Translations under genes and position numbers: made by a program
Source: Actinomycetota bacterium
Lineage (GTDB): Bacteria; Actinomycetota; CADDZG01; WHSQ01
Direction: 5' to 3'
DNA: 39,338 nt
Assembly (NCBI GenBank): GCA_013695465.1
Contig: JACDAL010000182.1
Location: forward strand, 1 to 39,338
Notes under the pieces: model-generated
Database searches by the model: none
What the model was told of the DNA's origin: nothing
The model's input: the letters and a program-made list of their open reading frames with translations, nothing else
Shown: positions 1-8,305 of the stretch, one piece after another
How positions within the stretch are numbered: the first letter of the stretch is position 1
Layout: every line of letters starts with the position of its first letter

Positions 1-765
1 TACGAGGTACCTCCGGACCACGCGCTCCCCGAACGACTCGCCTCGATCCTTGCGGTGAACTACCTCATCTTCAGCGAAGGCTACGCGTCGTCGTCGGGCA
101 CACAGCTCGTACGCCGTGAGCTATGCGAGGAAGCAATACGTCTGGCTCGTCTACTGGTTGCCTTTATGCCCGACGAGGCAGAGGCCCGCGGGCTACTTGC
201 TTTGTTGCTCCTCCATCACTCCCGCCGCATGGCGCGATTGGGTCCCTCGGGCGACCTCGTCCTTCTCGAGGACCAAGACCGAACACAGTGGGATCGAGCC
301 GCGATCGAGGAGGGGCTCGCCCTGGTGGAACGCGCGCTTCCGCTCGGCGCCGGTCCTTATCTGTTGCAGGCGGCGATCGCAGGCGCTCACGCCGGTGCCG
401 ATTCGTTCGAGTCCACCGACTGGGCTCAGATCGTGGTCCTTTACGGACTGCTCTACGAAAGAGCTCCTTCCCCCGTCGTCGAGCTCAACCGCGCGGTCGC
501 AGTGGCGATGCGCGACGGAGCGGCCGTAGGACTGGACCTGATCGACAGGATCAGGGCAGAGAAGAGCCTCGAGCGGTTCCATCTGCTGCATGCGGCGCGC
601 GCCGACCTCCTCCGGCGGATGGGCCGTAACGACGAGGCGGCCGAGTCCTATGAACGAGCCCTCGAGCTGCAGCAGAGTGCGCCCGAGCGCAGGTACCTGG
701 AGAATCGACTAGCCGAAGTACGCAACCGATCCTCGCTCCACACCTCGGAAAGCGGGAATCCTTAG
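1..765 (+). CDS. ECF-type RNA polymerase sigma factor, C-terminal part (5' end outside window)
   Basis: The reading frame is open from base 1, so the N-terminus lies outside the window. What remains (about 254 residues) matches the C-terminal half of the large ECF sigma factors of the COG4941 type. It begins with the family's 'LPERLASILAVNYLIFSEGYASS' segment (split here: LPERLASIL, then NYLIFSEGY), followed by an alpha-helical repeat region with 'LLALLLLHHSRRMAR' and 'LVLLEDQDRTQWD'. These tails are TPR-like and are thought to modulate sigma activity; the DNA-binding sigma-2 and sigma-4 regions would be upstream. The stop lies 3 bases before the end of the convergent MFS gene, so the two genes meet tail to tail with no room for a separate terminator. 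Family confidence is good; the regulon is unknown. Confidence 0.85.
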   Translation, partial: YEVPPDHALPERLASILAVNYLIFSEGYASSSGTQLVRRELCEEAIRLARLLVAFMPDEAEARGLLALLLLHHSRRMARLGPSGDLVLLEDQDRTQWDRAAIEEGLALVERALPLGAGPYLLQAAIAGAHAGADSFESTDWAQIVVLYGLLYERAPSPVVELNRAVAVAMRDGAAVGLDLIDRIRAEKSLERFHLLHAARADLLRRMGRNDEAAESYERALELQQSAPERRYLENRLAEVRNRSSLHTSESGNP

Positions 766-768
766 AGT

Positions 769-2115
769 TCAGGCCACCTCTGCGGGCTGCCGGGCCGTGG
801 TGTCCACCGTCGACACGGGCGGCAGCCCCTGGGCGGCGCAGGGACCCTTGCGGCCGGCGTCGCGACCCACTATGCCGTCGGCCGGCTCCCGCATGCGCCT
901 CAACAGCAACATAACGGGGACCGCCGCCACCAAAACGACGCCCCCCACGACGTAGCCGGCGGCAACCGACTGCAGGCGCGACAGATAGCCGAGTCCCAAC
1001 TGGCCACCCATGCCCCCGGCGCTTCCAACCAGAGAGTCGAAGGACACGACGGTGGCCCTCTCCTCGGAGGGGATCACCTCGTGGAGATAAGCCTGCTTGA
1101 CCGGCATCCACACGCCCAGGGCTCCCACGGCCACCGCCAACAGCCCGACCGCGGCCCAGAAAGTTCCCACCACCCCGACTCCTACGGCCGCTACGGCCAT
1201 CACTACCGAGGCCCACAGCAGCAGCGTCGTGCGCTTGCCGCAGAAACGGGTGAAGTACTCAACCAGGTAGTTGCCGAGAATGGTGGCGCCCGCAATGAGC
1301 GCGGCAACCGCACCCGCCACCCACGCCGCGTCTCGTCCGAGGAGCTCAAGAAAATAGGGCTGCCAGGCATAGAAGCCCCACATCAGGAACCCGCCCTGGA
1401 TGAAGGAGGCAATCATCAGGAGCCTGACCGAGCGGCGACCCCAGCCGTAGCGAAGACTGGCCCGGAGCACCCGCGACATCTCTGCGGGCATGGCGGATAA
1501 CCCCGGGGCTCGAGGGACGAAGCCGATGTCGTGCATGGACATGAGGGCAACCACGAACACCGCCGCCAGCAGGGCGGAACGGGCCACGAACGGCCACGCC
1601 AGGTCGATTTCGCCGAGCAGCCCGCCACCGACGGTGCCGATCAGCATGGCGAAACCCGACACGATCGAGCCCCGCGCGAACACTTGGTCGAGCTGACCCT
1701 CGAATCCTGTCGCCTGCAGAGCATCCACGAGCCACGCCTCCACCGCTCCCGAGTAAAAGCTGAAGCCGACCCCCAGGGCGATCGAACAGGCCACGAACCA
1801 CATCAGGCCCCCACCGTAGGCCGCGATCGCCACATAAGCCAGGGTTCCCGCCAGCAGGGTGATAGCGCTCAGGAGAAACGAGACACGGCGGCCGCGGGTG
1901 TCGGCCACGATTCCGGTGGGGATCTCGAAAACCACCATTCCCCCGGTAAAAGCCGCGTTGGCGACGAAAGTCTGGAAGATGTCGAGGCCGGCGTCGAGTA
2001 GAAAAAGGGTGTTCACGCCCCATATCAGAGATGCCGACAGCGTGTAGAGCCCCGAGATCACGAGGTAGGTGCGGACGACCCGAGGGGCCGTTGCAACCGG
2101 GATCACGCCCTTCAC
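769..2115 (-). CDS. MFS family efflux-type transporter
   Basis: About 448 residues with roughly 12 hydrophobic segments, typical of the major facilitator superfamily. The loop after TM2 contains 'GIVADTRGRRVSFL', the family's GxxxDRxGRR-type motif A. The last 45 residues are polar and probably cytoplasmic. Substrate cannot be told from sequence; resemblance is to drug or multidrug-type permeases. An upstream GTG at 2124 is in frame, but the Shine-Dalgarno AGGGAGG (2124-2130) is 8 bases from the GTG at 2115 and would overlap or abut the earlier one, so I prefer 2115. The gene is divergent from the sigma factor at 2496. Confidence 0.85.
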   Translation of the reverse strand: MKGVIPVATAPRVVRTYLVISGLYTLSASLIWGVNTLFLLDAGLDIFQTFVANAAFTGGMVVFEIPTGIVADTRGRRVSFLLSAITLLAGTLAYVAIAAYGGGLMWFVACSIALGVGFSFYSGAVEAWLVDALQATGFEGQLDQVFARGSIVSGFAMLIGTVGGGLLGEIDLAWPFVARSALLAAVFVVALMSMHDIGFVPRAPGLSAMPAEMSRVLRASLRYGWGRRSVRLLMIASFIQGGFLMWGFYAWQPYFLELLGRDAAWVAGAVAALIAGATILGNYLVEYFTRFCGKRTTLLLWASVVMAVAAVGVGVVGTFWAAVGLLAVAVGALGVWMPVKQAYLHEVIPSEERATVVSFDSLVGSAGGMGGQLGLGYLSRLQSVAAGYVVGGVVLVAAVPVMLLLRRMREPADGIVGRDAGRKGPCAAQGLPPVSTVDTTARQPAEVA

Positions 2116-2195
2116 GAACCACACCTCCCTAGAGCCTCACGGTCCGGGCTCGTCGGGTCGGAGCCTCCACAGCGACCTTCACCACTATTCCGCCC

Positions 2196-2230
2196 GGGAG
2201 GAGCTGCGGCCGGGCCGCTGGGCTCCTCCC
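2196..2230. repeat. Long perfect hairpin in the divergent MFS / sigma-factor spacer
   Basis: GGGAGGAGC at 2196-2204 pairs with GCTCCTCCC at 2222-2230, and inside it GCGG (2206-2209) pairs with CCGC (2215-2218). The structure lies upstream of both divergent genes, so it is not a normal terminator for either. It could be an operator, an attenuator-like structure, or a barrier between the two promoters. What is seen is only the symmetry; function is inference. Confidence 0.6.
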
Positions 2231-2267
2231 AGACCCCATTATCTGGGGATTGAGAGCCCCTCTAAGT

Positions 2268-2297
2268 GGGAATACCCGTGGGATGACCCAGCGTTAC
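2268..2297 (+). promoter_or_regulatory. Predicted ECF (SigE/SigH-type) promoter for the sigma-factor gene
   Basis: GGGAATA (2268-2274) is followed after 17 bases by CGTTAC (2292-2297). This matches the GGGAAYA-N15/17-CGTT pattern described for mycobacterial SigE/SigH promoters, which are known to drive sigB. It would give a 5' leader of about 190 bases before the ATG at 2496. The match is by eye; no start site is proven. Confidence 0.5.
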
Positions 2298-2495
2298 TCC
2301 TTATATCCAACTTCTGCCGTCTTCCCCTCCGGAGGATATTCCTTTACCATGGTGGAAGTCGGTTTCGGTGCCACAGCGACGGCGACGGCCTCTCGTGATG
2401 CGACCCGCCCACAGGGCAGGCCAAGGCGCGGTCGGCGCAATTCGAGGCCCGTCTGGAAACCATGATGATGCCGTTGAGAAAAAGGGTTGATGCAC

Positions 2496-3449
<954 letters not shown>

Positions 3450-3455
3450 TTGGGG

Positions 3456-3764
3456 ATGGTCACCACCGTCGTACTCGCCGTTTGCGACATCCACAGGGTC
3501 CCAGAGACTGCCCAGGAGATCGCCGATCTTCCCGAAGTCTCCGAGGTCTATTCGGTAGCTGGGGATTTCGACCTCGTAATCATGGTCAGGACGCGCCGGC
3601 ACGAAGATCTCGCCCAGGTAGTCACCGAGGGCATCGCGCGGGTTCCCGGAGTCGAGCGCACCCAGACGCTCGTCGCCTTCAAGGTGTACTCCCGCCACGA
3701 CGTGGAAGCGTTGTTTTCCATAGGACTTGAGAGCGAACCGGGGTTCGAAGAAGAACCCAGGTAG
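3456..3764 (+). CDS. Stand-alone Lrp/AsnC ligand-binding (RAM) domain protein
   Basis: About 102 residues consisting only of the alpha-beta effector-binding domain of Lrp/AsnC regulators. Markers are 'VVLAVCDIHRVPETAQEI', the 'VYSVAGDFDLVIMV' strand pair with the typical G-D-x-D turn, and a final 'VERTQTLVAFKVY' strand. There is no HTH in front: the sigma-factor stop is only 6 bases upstream. Such stand-alone RAM proteins bind small ligands, often amino acids, and oligomerise; some act as partners of full-length Lrp. TTG at 3450 is an alternative start. It sits between the sigma gene and thiI in the same direction with tiny gaps, so the three are probably co-transcribed. Confidence 0.85.
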   Translation: MVTTVVLAVCDIHRVPETAQEIADLPEVSEVYSVAGDFDLVIMVRTRRHEDLAQVVTEGIARVPGVERTQTLVAFKVYSRHDVEALFSIGLESEPGFEEEPR

Positions 3765-3768
3765 CGTC

Positions 3769-4941
3769 GTGGACACGCTAATCGTGCACTACGACGAGGT
3801 CGGCCTCAAGGGAGGAAACCGCCACCGTTTCGAAGACCAACTGATGGCGAACCTCAAGCGTGCGCTGCGCGGTACGGGATACCGCGGGGTGCGTTGTTCT
3901 GTGGGGCGCATCACAGTCGACTTCAAGCCCCCCGGCCTGGTCTCGGAGGCGGCCGCCAGGGCCGCTCGCGTCTTCGGCGTAGCCAACGTTGGAGCCGGCC
4001 TCAGAGTGGAGCCCGAAATCATCTCGATCGGCGATGCGGCCTTGGAGCTCATGCCGGTGGGAAGCTTCACCTCTTTTGCCGTTAGAGCCCGGCGAGCTCG
4101 TTCATCCTGCCAGGTTGACTCACGCGAAATCGAGCGGGCCGTCGGCGGGCTGATCCAGGAGCGAACGGGTGCACCGGTCGATCTCAGCAACCCCGACGCC
4201 ACTCTGCACGTCGAATTGTTTTCCGGCTCGGGCATCGTCTACCGGGACCGGCGACCCGGACCGGGAGGGCTCCCGGTCGGCACCTCGGGAAAGCTCGTCG
4301 CCTTGATGTCGGGCGGCATCGACTCCCCGGTGGCGGCGTGGCGCATGATGAGAAGAGGCGCCGAGGTCGAGCTGTTGCACTTCCACGGCCGGCCCTACAC
4401 CGACGCCTCCTCCCTGACCCAGGCCCTCGATCTGACCCGCGCCCTGTCCCGCTATCACCTCGCCACGACCCTGCACCTGGTCCCCCTGGGTGCAGCTCAG
4501 GCAGAGGTCGTCACACATTGCCCTCCCCGGCTCCGGCTGCTGCTCTACCGACGCCTGATGTTGAGGATCGCCACGGCCTTGTCCGACGAGCGCGGCGCCC
4601 GGGCTGTCGTCACCGGAGATTCCCTCGGCCAGGTGGCCTCCCAGACTCTCGAGAACCTCGCCACGACCGACGCTGCAGTCCCCGGCCGCCAAGTGCTGCG
4701 GCCGCTGATCGGAACCGGCAAGCTCGAGATCGTCCGGGAGGCGGAGGCAATCGGCACGCTTCAGATATCAAACCGGCGTCATCAGGACTGCTGCGTGCTG
4801 TTCAATCCGCGCTCGACATCGACACATGCAAGCGCCGAGCAGACGGAGGCCGTCGAAATCGCACTCGACATCAATGCACTAGTCGGCAAAGCGCTTGCAG
4901 GCAGAGAGTCTCAGGTGGTCGAGGCGATGTCGCCGCGCTGA
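3769..4941 (+). CDS. thiI: tRNA 4-thiouridine synthase ThiI (no rhodanese domain)
   Basis: About 390 residues. The N-terminal ferredoxin-like/THUMP part (about 1-165) starts 'DTLIVHYDEVGLKGGNR', which is diagnostic. It is followed by a PP-loop ATPase with 'ALMSGGIDSPVAAW' (SGGIDS at residues 181-186), the ATP-binding loop that adenylates U8 of tRNA. Near the end is 'HQDCCVLFNP' (about 338-347), the conserved Cys region seen in Bacillus-type ThiI. The C-terminal rhodanese domain of the E. coli enzyme is absent, so sulfur must come from a separate donor; SufS, or another cysteine desulfurase not in this window, is the natural candidate. I chose GTG 3769 because it follows the previous stop with AGG 7 bases upstream. 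An in-frame TTG at 3727 would overlap the RAM gene. Its 3' end overlaps the convergent MoaD-like gene by 71 bases. Confidence 0.93.
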   Translation: MDTLIVHYDEVGLKGGNRHRFEDQLMANLKRALRGTGYRGVRCSVGRITVDFKPPGLVSEAAARAARVFGVANVGAGLRVEPEIISIGDAALELMPVGSFTSFAVRARRARSSCQVDSREIERAVGGLIQERTGAPVDLSNPDATLHVELFSGSGIVYRDRRPGPGGLPVGTSGKLVALMSGGIDSPVAAWRMMRRGAEVELLHFHGRPYTDASSLTQALDLTRALSRYHLATTLHLVPLGAAQAEVVTHCPPRLRLLLYRRLMLRIATALSDERGARAVVTGDSLGQVASQTLENLATTDAAVPGRQVLRPLIGTGKLEIVREAEAIGTLQISNRRHQDCCVLFNPRSTSTHASAEQTEAVEIALDINALVGKALAGRESQVVEAMSPR

Positions 4942-5191
4942 GCAACCCTTCTCCTCCCGCGAACGGGGGCATCAGCGTTACCTCGGCCCCCTCTTGCAAC
5001 GGTTGATCGATGGGAGCCTGGCGCCCGTCCACGAGCACCGCAAACACCAGCGCGCGCGGCGCTCCCATCGACTCGACGACATCGGCAACCGAGGCCCCTT
5101 CCTGAACCTCCACCTCGGCGCGATTGCCGACCGATCCAGGAGGCAGATGGGCGCGCATTGCCCCGAAGCAGACGACCCCAACTCTCACCAC
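4871..5191 (-). CDS. MoaD/ThiS-like ubiquitin-fold sulfur carrier with C-terminal extension
   Basis: 106 residues. Residues 1-80 read as a MoaD: beta-grasp start 'VRVGVVCFGAMRAHL', 'GASVADVVESMG', 'VFAVLVDG', and 'GAEVTLMPPFAGG', which is where MoaD/ThiS proteins normally end in Gly-Gly (here residues 79-80). This protein continues for 26 more residues, mostly translated antisense to the 3' end of thiI. A thiocarboxylate can only form on a free Gly-Gly, so the protein would need cleavage, or it is not a functional carrier. C-terminally extended carriers that need a JAMM protease are known (QbsE). GTG 5191 and GTG 5188 are both possible; spacing from the -10 box favours 5188 and a leaderless mRNA. 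MoaD versus ThiS versus CysO cannot be settled here. Confidence 0.78.
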   Translation of the reverse strand: MVRVGVVCFGAMRAHLPPGSVGNRAEVEVQEGASVADVVESMGAPRALVFAVLVDGRQAPIDQPLQEGAEVTLMPPFAGGEGLLSAATSPRPPETLCLQALCRLVH

Positions 5192-5194
5192 GCC

Positions 5195-5200
5195 AGCCTA
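5195..5200 (-). promoter_or_regulatory. -10 box, leaderless-type, for the MoaD/ThiS-like gene
   Basis: TAGGCT read on the minus strand ends 6 bases before GTG 5188 (3 before GTG 5191). No Shine-Dalgarno is visible, so translation from the first base of the mRNA is likely. Confidence 0.45.
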
Positions 5201-5261
5201 GCCTTAGCCGTCAAGTTCGCCCGCCTCGCCGCTCGGGGCCAATGCGCAAAAACCTGACTTG

Positions 5262-6101
5262 CTACTTCTCTACGGGCACCCCCACGAGGCTGCCGTACTC
5301 GGTCCACGACCCGTCGTAGTTCGTGACCTGCTGGAACCCGAGGAGCTCGTGCAGCACGAACCATGAGTGCGATGACCGCTCGCCGATTCTGCAGTAGGCG
5401 ATGACATCCTTGTCACTGGTGATGCCCTCAGCCGCGTAGAGGGACTCGAGCTCAGAGACGGGCTTGAACGTGCCGTCTTCCTTCACCGTCTTTGACCAGG
5501 GGATGTTGGCTGCGCCCGGAATATGGCCCGGAACCTGCGCCTGCTCCTGCGGCAGGTGCGGGGGCGCCAGCAGCTCGCCGCGAAACTCCTCCGGCGAGCG
5601 CACGTCCACCCACGATCCCTCTCCCGTGGTTGCGCGCCTGACGACCTCGTCGCGAAACACACGCAGCTCGGGTCGCTCGGCACCGATCTGGGAGTTGCCC
5701 GCGCCGGACTGGGGGGCCTGGTCGGTCAATGCGCGGTTGTCGAGCTCCCACTTCTTGCGCCCGCCGTTGAGAAGCTTGACGTTGTCGATGCCGCGATACA
5801 GGAACAACCAGTAGGCGTAGGCCGCGAACCAGTTGTTGTTCCCCGAGTAGAGGACGACCGTCTGGTCGTTCGACACTCCCCGATCGTTCAGCAGCCCGAC
5901 GAGCTGCTCGCCCGAGATGAACTCGCGCCGAGGCGTGTCGTGAAGCTCTGTGGACCAATTGATCGAGCTGGCGCCGGGTATGTGCCCCTTTTCATAGGCG
6001 GTGGTGTCCTCGTCCACTTCGATGATCGCGAATCGACCCGAGTCAAGCTCCTTCTCGAGCTCGTCTGCTTCGATCAACACGTCACTGGCGTAATCAGTCA
6101 T
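5262..6101 (-). CDS. Rhodanese-type thiosulfate/3-mercaptopyruvate sulfurtransferase
   Basis: 279 residues, two rhodanese domains. The first (about 7-125) contains 'HIPGASSINWSTEL' but has Ser-Gly-Asn in place of the catalytic Cys loop, as expected for the inactive N-domain. The second contains 'WVDVRSPEEFRG', 'HIPGAANIPW' and the active loop 'CRIGERSSHSWFVL' with Cys237. The CRIGER loop is the one found in actinobacterial CysA2/SseA. The enzyme moves sulfane sulfur to a thiol or cyanide acceptor in the cytoplasm. Its start overlaps the stop of the upstream ArsR-like gene by 8 bases, so the two are translated together and the regulator likely controls it. Exact donor substrate is not decidable from sequence. 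Confidence 0.92.
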   Translation of the reverse strand: MTDYASDVLIEADELEKELDSGRFAIIEVDEDTTAYEKGHIPGASSINWSTELHDTPRREFISGEQLVGLLNDRGVSNDQTVVLYSGNNNWFAAYAYWLFLYRGIDNVKLLNGGRKKWELDNRALTDQAPQSGAGNSQIGAERPELRVFRDEVVRRATTGEGSWVDVRSPEEFRGELLAPPHLPQEQAQVPGHIPGAANIPWSKTVKEDGTFKPVSELESLYAAEGITSDKDVIAYCRIGERSSHSWFVLHELLGFQQVTNYDGSWTEYGSLVGVPVEK

Positions 6102-6534
6102 CCCTTCCTCCCTTTCTCGTTGTCTTTGCTATCTCGATGAGCTCTTTTATGCGCATGAGTTGGTGCGAGGCGTCCGCGAGCATGCGCTCGAGCACCCGCA
6201 CCTCGATCTCGAGCTCGTCGACGGGAGCGCGAGCGTGCTCGGCGGGAATCTCGACGCCCGCCTCCATCAGAGCGCCGGCCTCCCCTTCCCAGGTGAAATA
6301 GACCTTGGCCGGCCTGCCTTTGTTGCGCCGGCGTGTCTCGAAGGAGAGAAATCCTGCCTCCGCCATCAGCTCGAGGTGCGCCCGGGCCACGTTGGGGTGA
6401 ATCGCGAAGTGATCGGCGATCTCCTTGACGGTCTTGGGCCCCGAGCACAGGAGGTGGGACAGGATCGCGGCGCGCGTGGGCAGCGACAGAACCTTGGCGG
6501 TCCTGGTTGCCGAGTCGTCCCCCAGGGGCGTCAT
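6094..6534 (-). CDS. ArsR-like winged-helix transcriptional regulator
   Basis: 146 residues. A winged HTH spans about 15-75: 'VLSLPTRAAILSHLL', 'TVKEIADHFAIHPNVARAHLELMAEAGFL', and a wing 'RRNKGRPAKVYFTW'. The rest is an acidic, probably coiled region (about 95-140). The arrangement resembles ArsR/HTH-20 regulators that sit in front of suf or sulfurtransferase genes. It is not a clear SufR: the only Cys is in 'LLCSG', while SufR proteins bind a cluster through several Cys. It is the first gene of a two-gene unit with the sulfurtransferase, 120 bases downstream of sufU on the same strand. Signal sensed is unknown. Confidence 0.82.
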   Translation of the reverse strand: MTPLGDDSATRTAKVLSLPTRAAILSHLLCSGPKTVKEIADHFAIHPNVARAHLELMAEAGFLSFETRRRNKGRPAKVYFTWEGEAGALMEAGVEIPAEHARAPVDELEIEVRVLERMLADASHQLMRIKELIEIAKTTRKGGRDD

Positions 6535-6563
6535 CGGGCTTTGATAACAGATTTTGGAGTATT

Positions 6564-6584
6564 AAGCAAGTGCGAATAGTGCTT
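6564..6584. promoter_or_regulatory. Candidate operator of the ArsR-like gene
   Basis: AAGCA (6564-6568) and TGCTT (6580-6584) form an imperfect dyad centred 40 bases upstream of the regulator start, within the only AT-rich stretch of the spacer. Autoregulation is typical of ArsR proteins. Only 5-bp arms, so weak evidence. Confidence 0.3.
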
Positions 6585-6602
6585 TATCGGCCGCAGGAGT
6601 GT

Positions 6603-6651
6603 GCCGAGTGGTCGGCAGATGCGGCATAGCGACGTTTCACAACCACTCGGC
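6603..6651 (-). terminator. Hairpin terminator after sufU
   Basis: GCCGAGTGGT (6603-6612) pairs perfectly with ACCACTCGGC (6642-6651), starting 3 bases past the sufU stop. The 29-base loop can fold further. No long T tract follows on the minus strand, as is common in high-GC genomes. Confidence 0.55.
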
Positions 6652-6654
6652 GAT

Positions 6655-7080
6655 CTAGGGGACCTCGTCGAGGCCCTCCAGCAGCGTGTTCCACCCCAGC
6701 AGCGCGCACTTGATGCGCACCGGGTACTTGACGACGCCCTTGAGCGAGACCAGGTCTCCGAGCTCGTTGATGTCGCCCGGCTCCTCCCCCGCCATCATGC
6801 GCTTTATGGACTCGGCCATCGCTCGCGCCTGCTTGACGTCGAGGCCCTTGACCTTCTCGGTCATCATCGACGCGCTCGCCATGGAGATCGAGCAGCCCTT
6901 GCCCTCGAAGGCAACCCCCACGAGGTCCTCGCCGTCGAACTTCAAATAGAGCTCGAGCTCGTCCCCACATAGAGGGTTGTTGCGCTCGAGCTTGACGTCG
7001 TGAGGATCGAGCCGGCCGCGATTGCGCGGGGTTCGGTAGTGATCGAGGATCACCTCTTTGTAGAGCTCATCAAGGCTCAT
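6655..7080 (-). CDS. sufU: SufU zinc-dependent sulfurtransferase / Fe-S scaffold-like protein
   Basis: 141 residues, SufU/IscU fold. The zinc and sulfur ligands are all visible: Cys38 and Asp40 in 'NNPLCGDE', Cys63 in 'FEGKGCSISMAS', Cys125 in 'VRIKCALLGW'. The SufU-specific insertion between the second and third Cys is present ('MAGEEPGDINELGDL'). In Gram-positive type SUF systems SufU takes persulfide from SufS and passes it to SufBCD. ATG 7080 overlaps the sufS stop as ATGA. A GTT-spaced ATG at 7089 is a possible earlier start. The frame stays open upstream to 7506, but that part is antisense-like shadow of sufS. It is the last gene of the operon; no sufT (DUF59) follows here. Confidence 0.95.
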   Translation of the reverse strand: MSLDELYKEVILDHYRTPRNRGRLDPHDVKLERNNPLCGDELELYLKFDGEDLVGVAFEGKGCSISMASASMMTEKVKGLDVKQARAMAESIKRMMAGEEPGDINELGDLVSLKGVVKYPVRIKCALLGWNTLLEGLDEVP

Positions 7081-8300
7081 GCGAACCATCCCTTCGCCTG
7101 CTCCAAAGCGCCCATGAGCACATCGACGTCCTCGCGCGTGTTGTAAATGTACAGAGAAGCGCGCGCGGTAGCGGGCACTCCCAGGCGCCGCATCAACGGC
7201 TGCGCGCAGTGGTGACCGGCGCGTATGCACACCCCTTCTTGATCGACGATCGTGGCGAGATCGTGTGGGTGAACATCTGCGACGTTGAAGGAGATCGCGC
7301 CGCCGCGCTGATCGACATCGGAGGGGCCATGAACCTCGGCCCCGACCGCGTTCAGCCGTTCGAGCGCATAGGCGGTGAGCTCCATCTCGTGAGCGCGCAC
7401 GGAATCCATTCCCAGGGAGTGCAGATAATCGACTGCGGCCCCCAGGCCCACAGCCTGAGCTATGTTCATGGTTCCCGCCTCGAACTTGTGCGGGATCTCG
7501 TTCCACGTGGAGTGGTCGGCAAAGACCTCACGGATCATCTCGCCTCCGCCGTGGAACGGCGGCATCTCTTCGAGCAAGCGTTCCCTTCCATAAAGGACAC
7601 CCGCCCCCGTAGGGCCGCACATCTTGTGCGAGGAGAACGCCAGGAAATCGGCGTCGAGCTCTGAGACGTCGACCGGCATGTGAGGAGCGGCCTGCGCAGC
7701 GTCTACCAGGATTAGGCCGCCCATAGCATGAATCGCATCGGCGAGCTGCCTCACCGGGTTGATCGTTCCGAGCACGTTCGACATCAAACCGACGCACACG
7801 AGCTTGGTCTTGTCGGTGATGTAGTCGCCGAGCAAATCCATGCGCAGCATGCCATCGTCGGTGACCGGTAGATGGCGCAAGGTTGCCCCTGATTCCTGGG
7901 TCAGGAGCTGCCACGGGACCAGATTGGAGTGATGCTCCATCTCCGTGACCAGCACCTCGTCGCCTTCACGTACATTGGCCCGCGCCCACGAGTAGCGGAC
8001 GAGGTTGATCGACTCGGTGGTGCCTCGTGTAAACACGATCGAGCGAGGGCTCGGAGCTGCGATGAAATGGGCGCATTTGGCTCGTGCACCTTCGTAGGCA
8101 GCGGTAGAGCGCTCGGCGAGCTCGTACACGGCGCGATGGATGTTGGCATTCTCATGCTCATAGAACTCAACGATGCGCTCTATTACCTGACGGGGCTTTT
8201 GGGAGGTGTTGGCCGAATCGAGATAAACGAGGCGCTTGCCGCGCATGCGTGTCTCGAATATGGGGAAGTCCTTGCGAACGACCTCCGGATCGAGGGACAT
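7077..8300 (-). CDS. sufS: SufS cysteine desulfurase
   Basis: 407 residues, full length for the group II cysteine desulfurases. The PLP lysine is Lys226 in 'AFSSHKMCGPTG'. 'MEHHSNLVPW' is the conserved cofactor-binding stretch, and Cys365 in 'RAGHHCAQPLM' is the persulfide-forming Cys, in the short-loop setting typical of SufS. The C-terminus has the 'ARASLYIYNTREDVDVL' signature. It converts cysteine to alanine and hands persulfide to SufU. It starts 5 bases after the sufC stop and its stop overlaps the sufU start, so it is embedded in the operon. Confidence 0.97.
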   Translation of the reverse strand: MSLDPEVVRKDFPIFETRMRGKRLVYLDSANTSQKPRQVIERIVEFYEHENANIHRAVYELAERSTAAYEGARAKCAHFIAAPSPRSIVFTRGTTESINLVRYSWARANVREGDEVLVTEMEHHSNLVPWQLLTQESGATLRHLPVTDDGMLRMDLLGDYITDKTKLVCVGLMSNVLGTINPVRQLADAIHAMGGLILVDAAQAAPHMPVDVSELDADFLAFSSHKMCGPTGAGVLYGRERLLEEMPPFHGGGEMIREVFADHSTWNEIPHKFEAGTMNIAQAVGLGAAVDYLHSLGMDSVRAHEMELTAYALERLNAVGAEVHGPSDVDQRGGAISFNVADVHPHDLATIVDQEGVCIRAGHHCAQPLMRRLGVPATARASLYIYNTREDVDVLMGALEQAKGWFA

Positions 8301-8305
8301 GGTTC

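Noticed and set aside
4941-5000. Frameshift explaining the MoaD tail
   Set aside because: Neither alternative frame gives a stop right after the Gly-Gly codons, so a single indel does not restore a normal end.
6094-6534. SufR identity for the ArsR-like regulator
   Set aside because: The set of cluster-binding Cys is missing; only one Cys is present.
7081-7506. N-terminal extension of sufU in an open frame
   Set aside because: It overlaps sufS on the same strand in another frame, is Arg-rich shadow translation, and the SufU family starts at 7080 or 7089.
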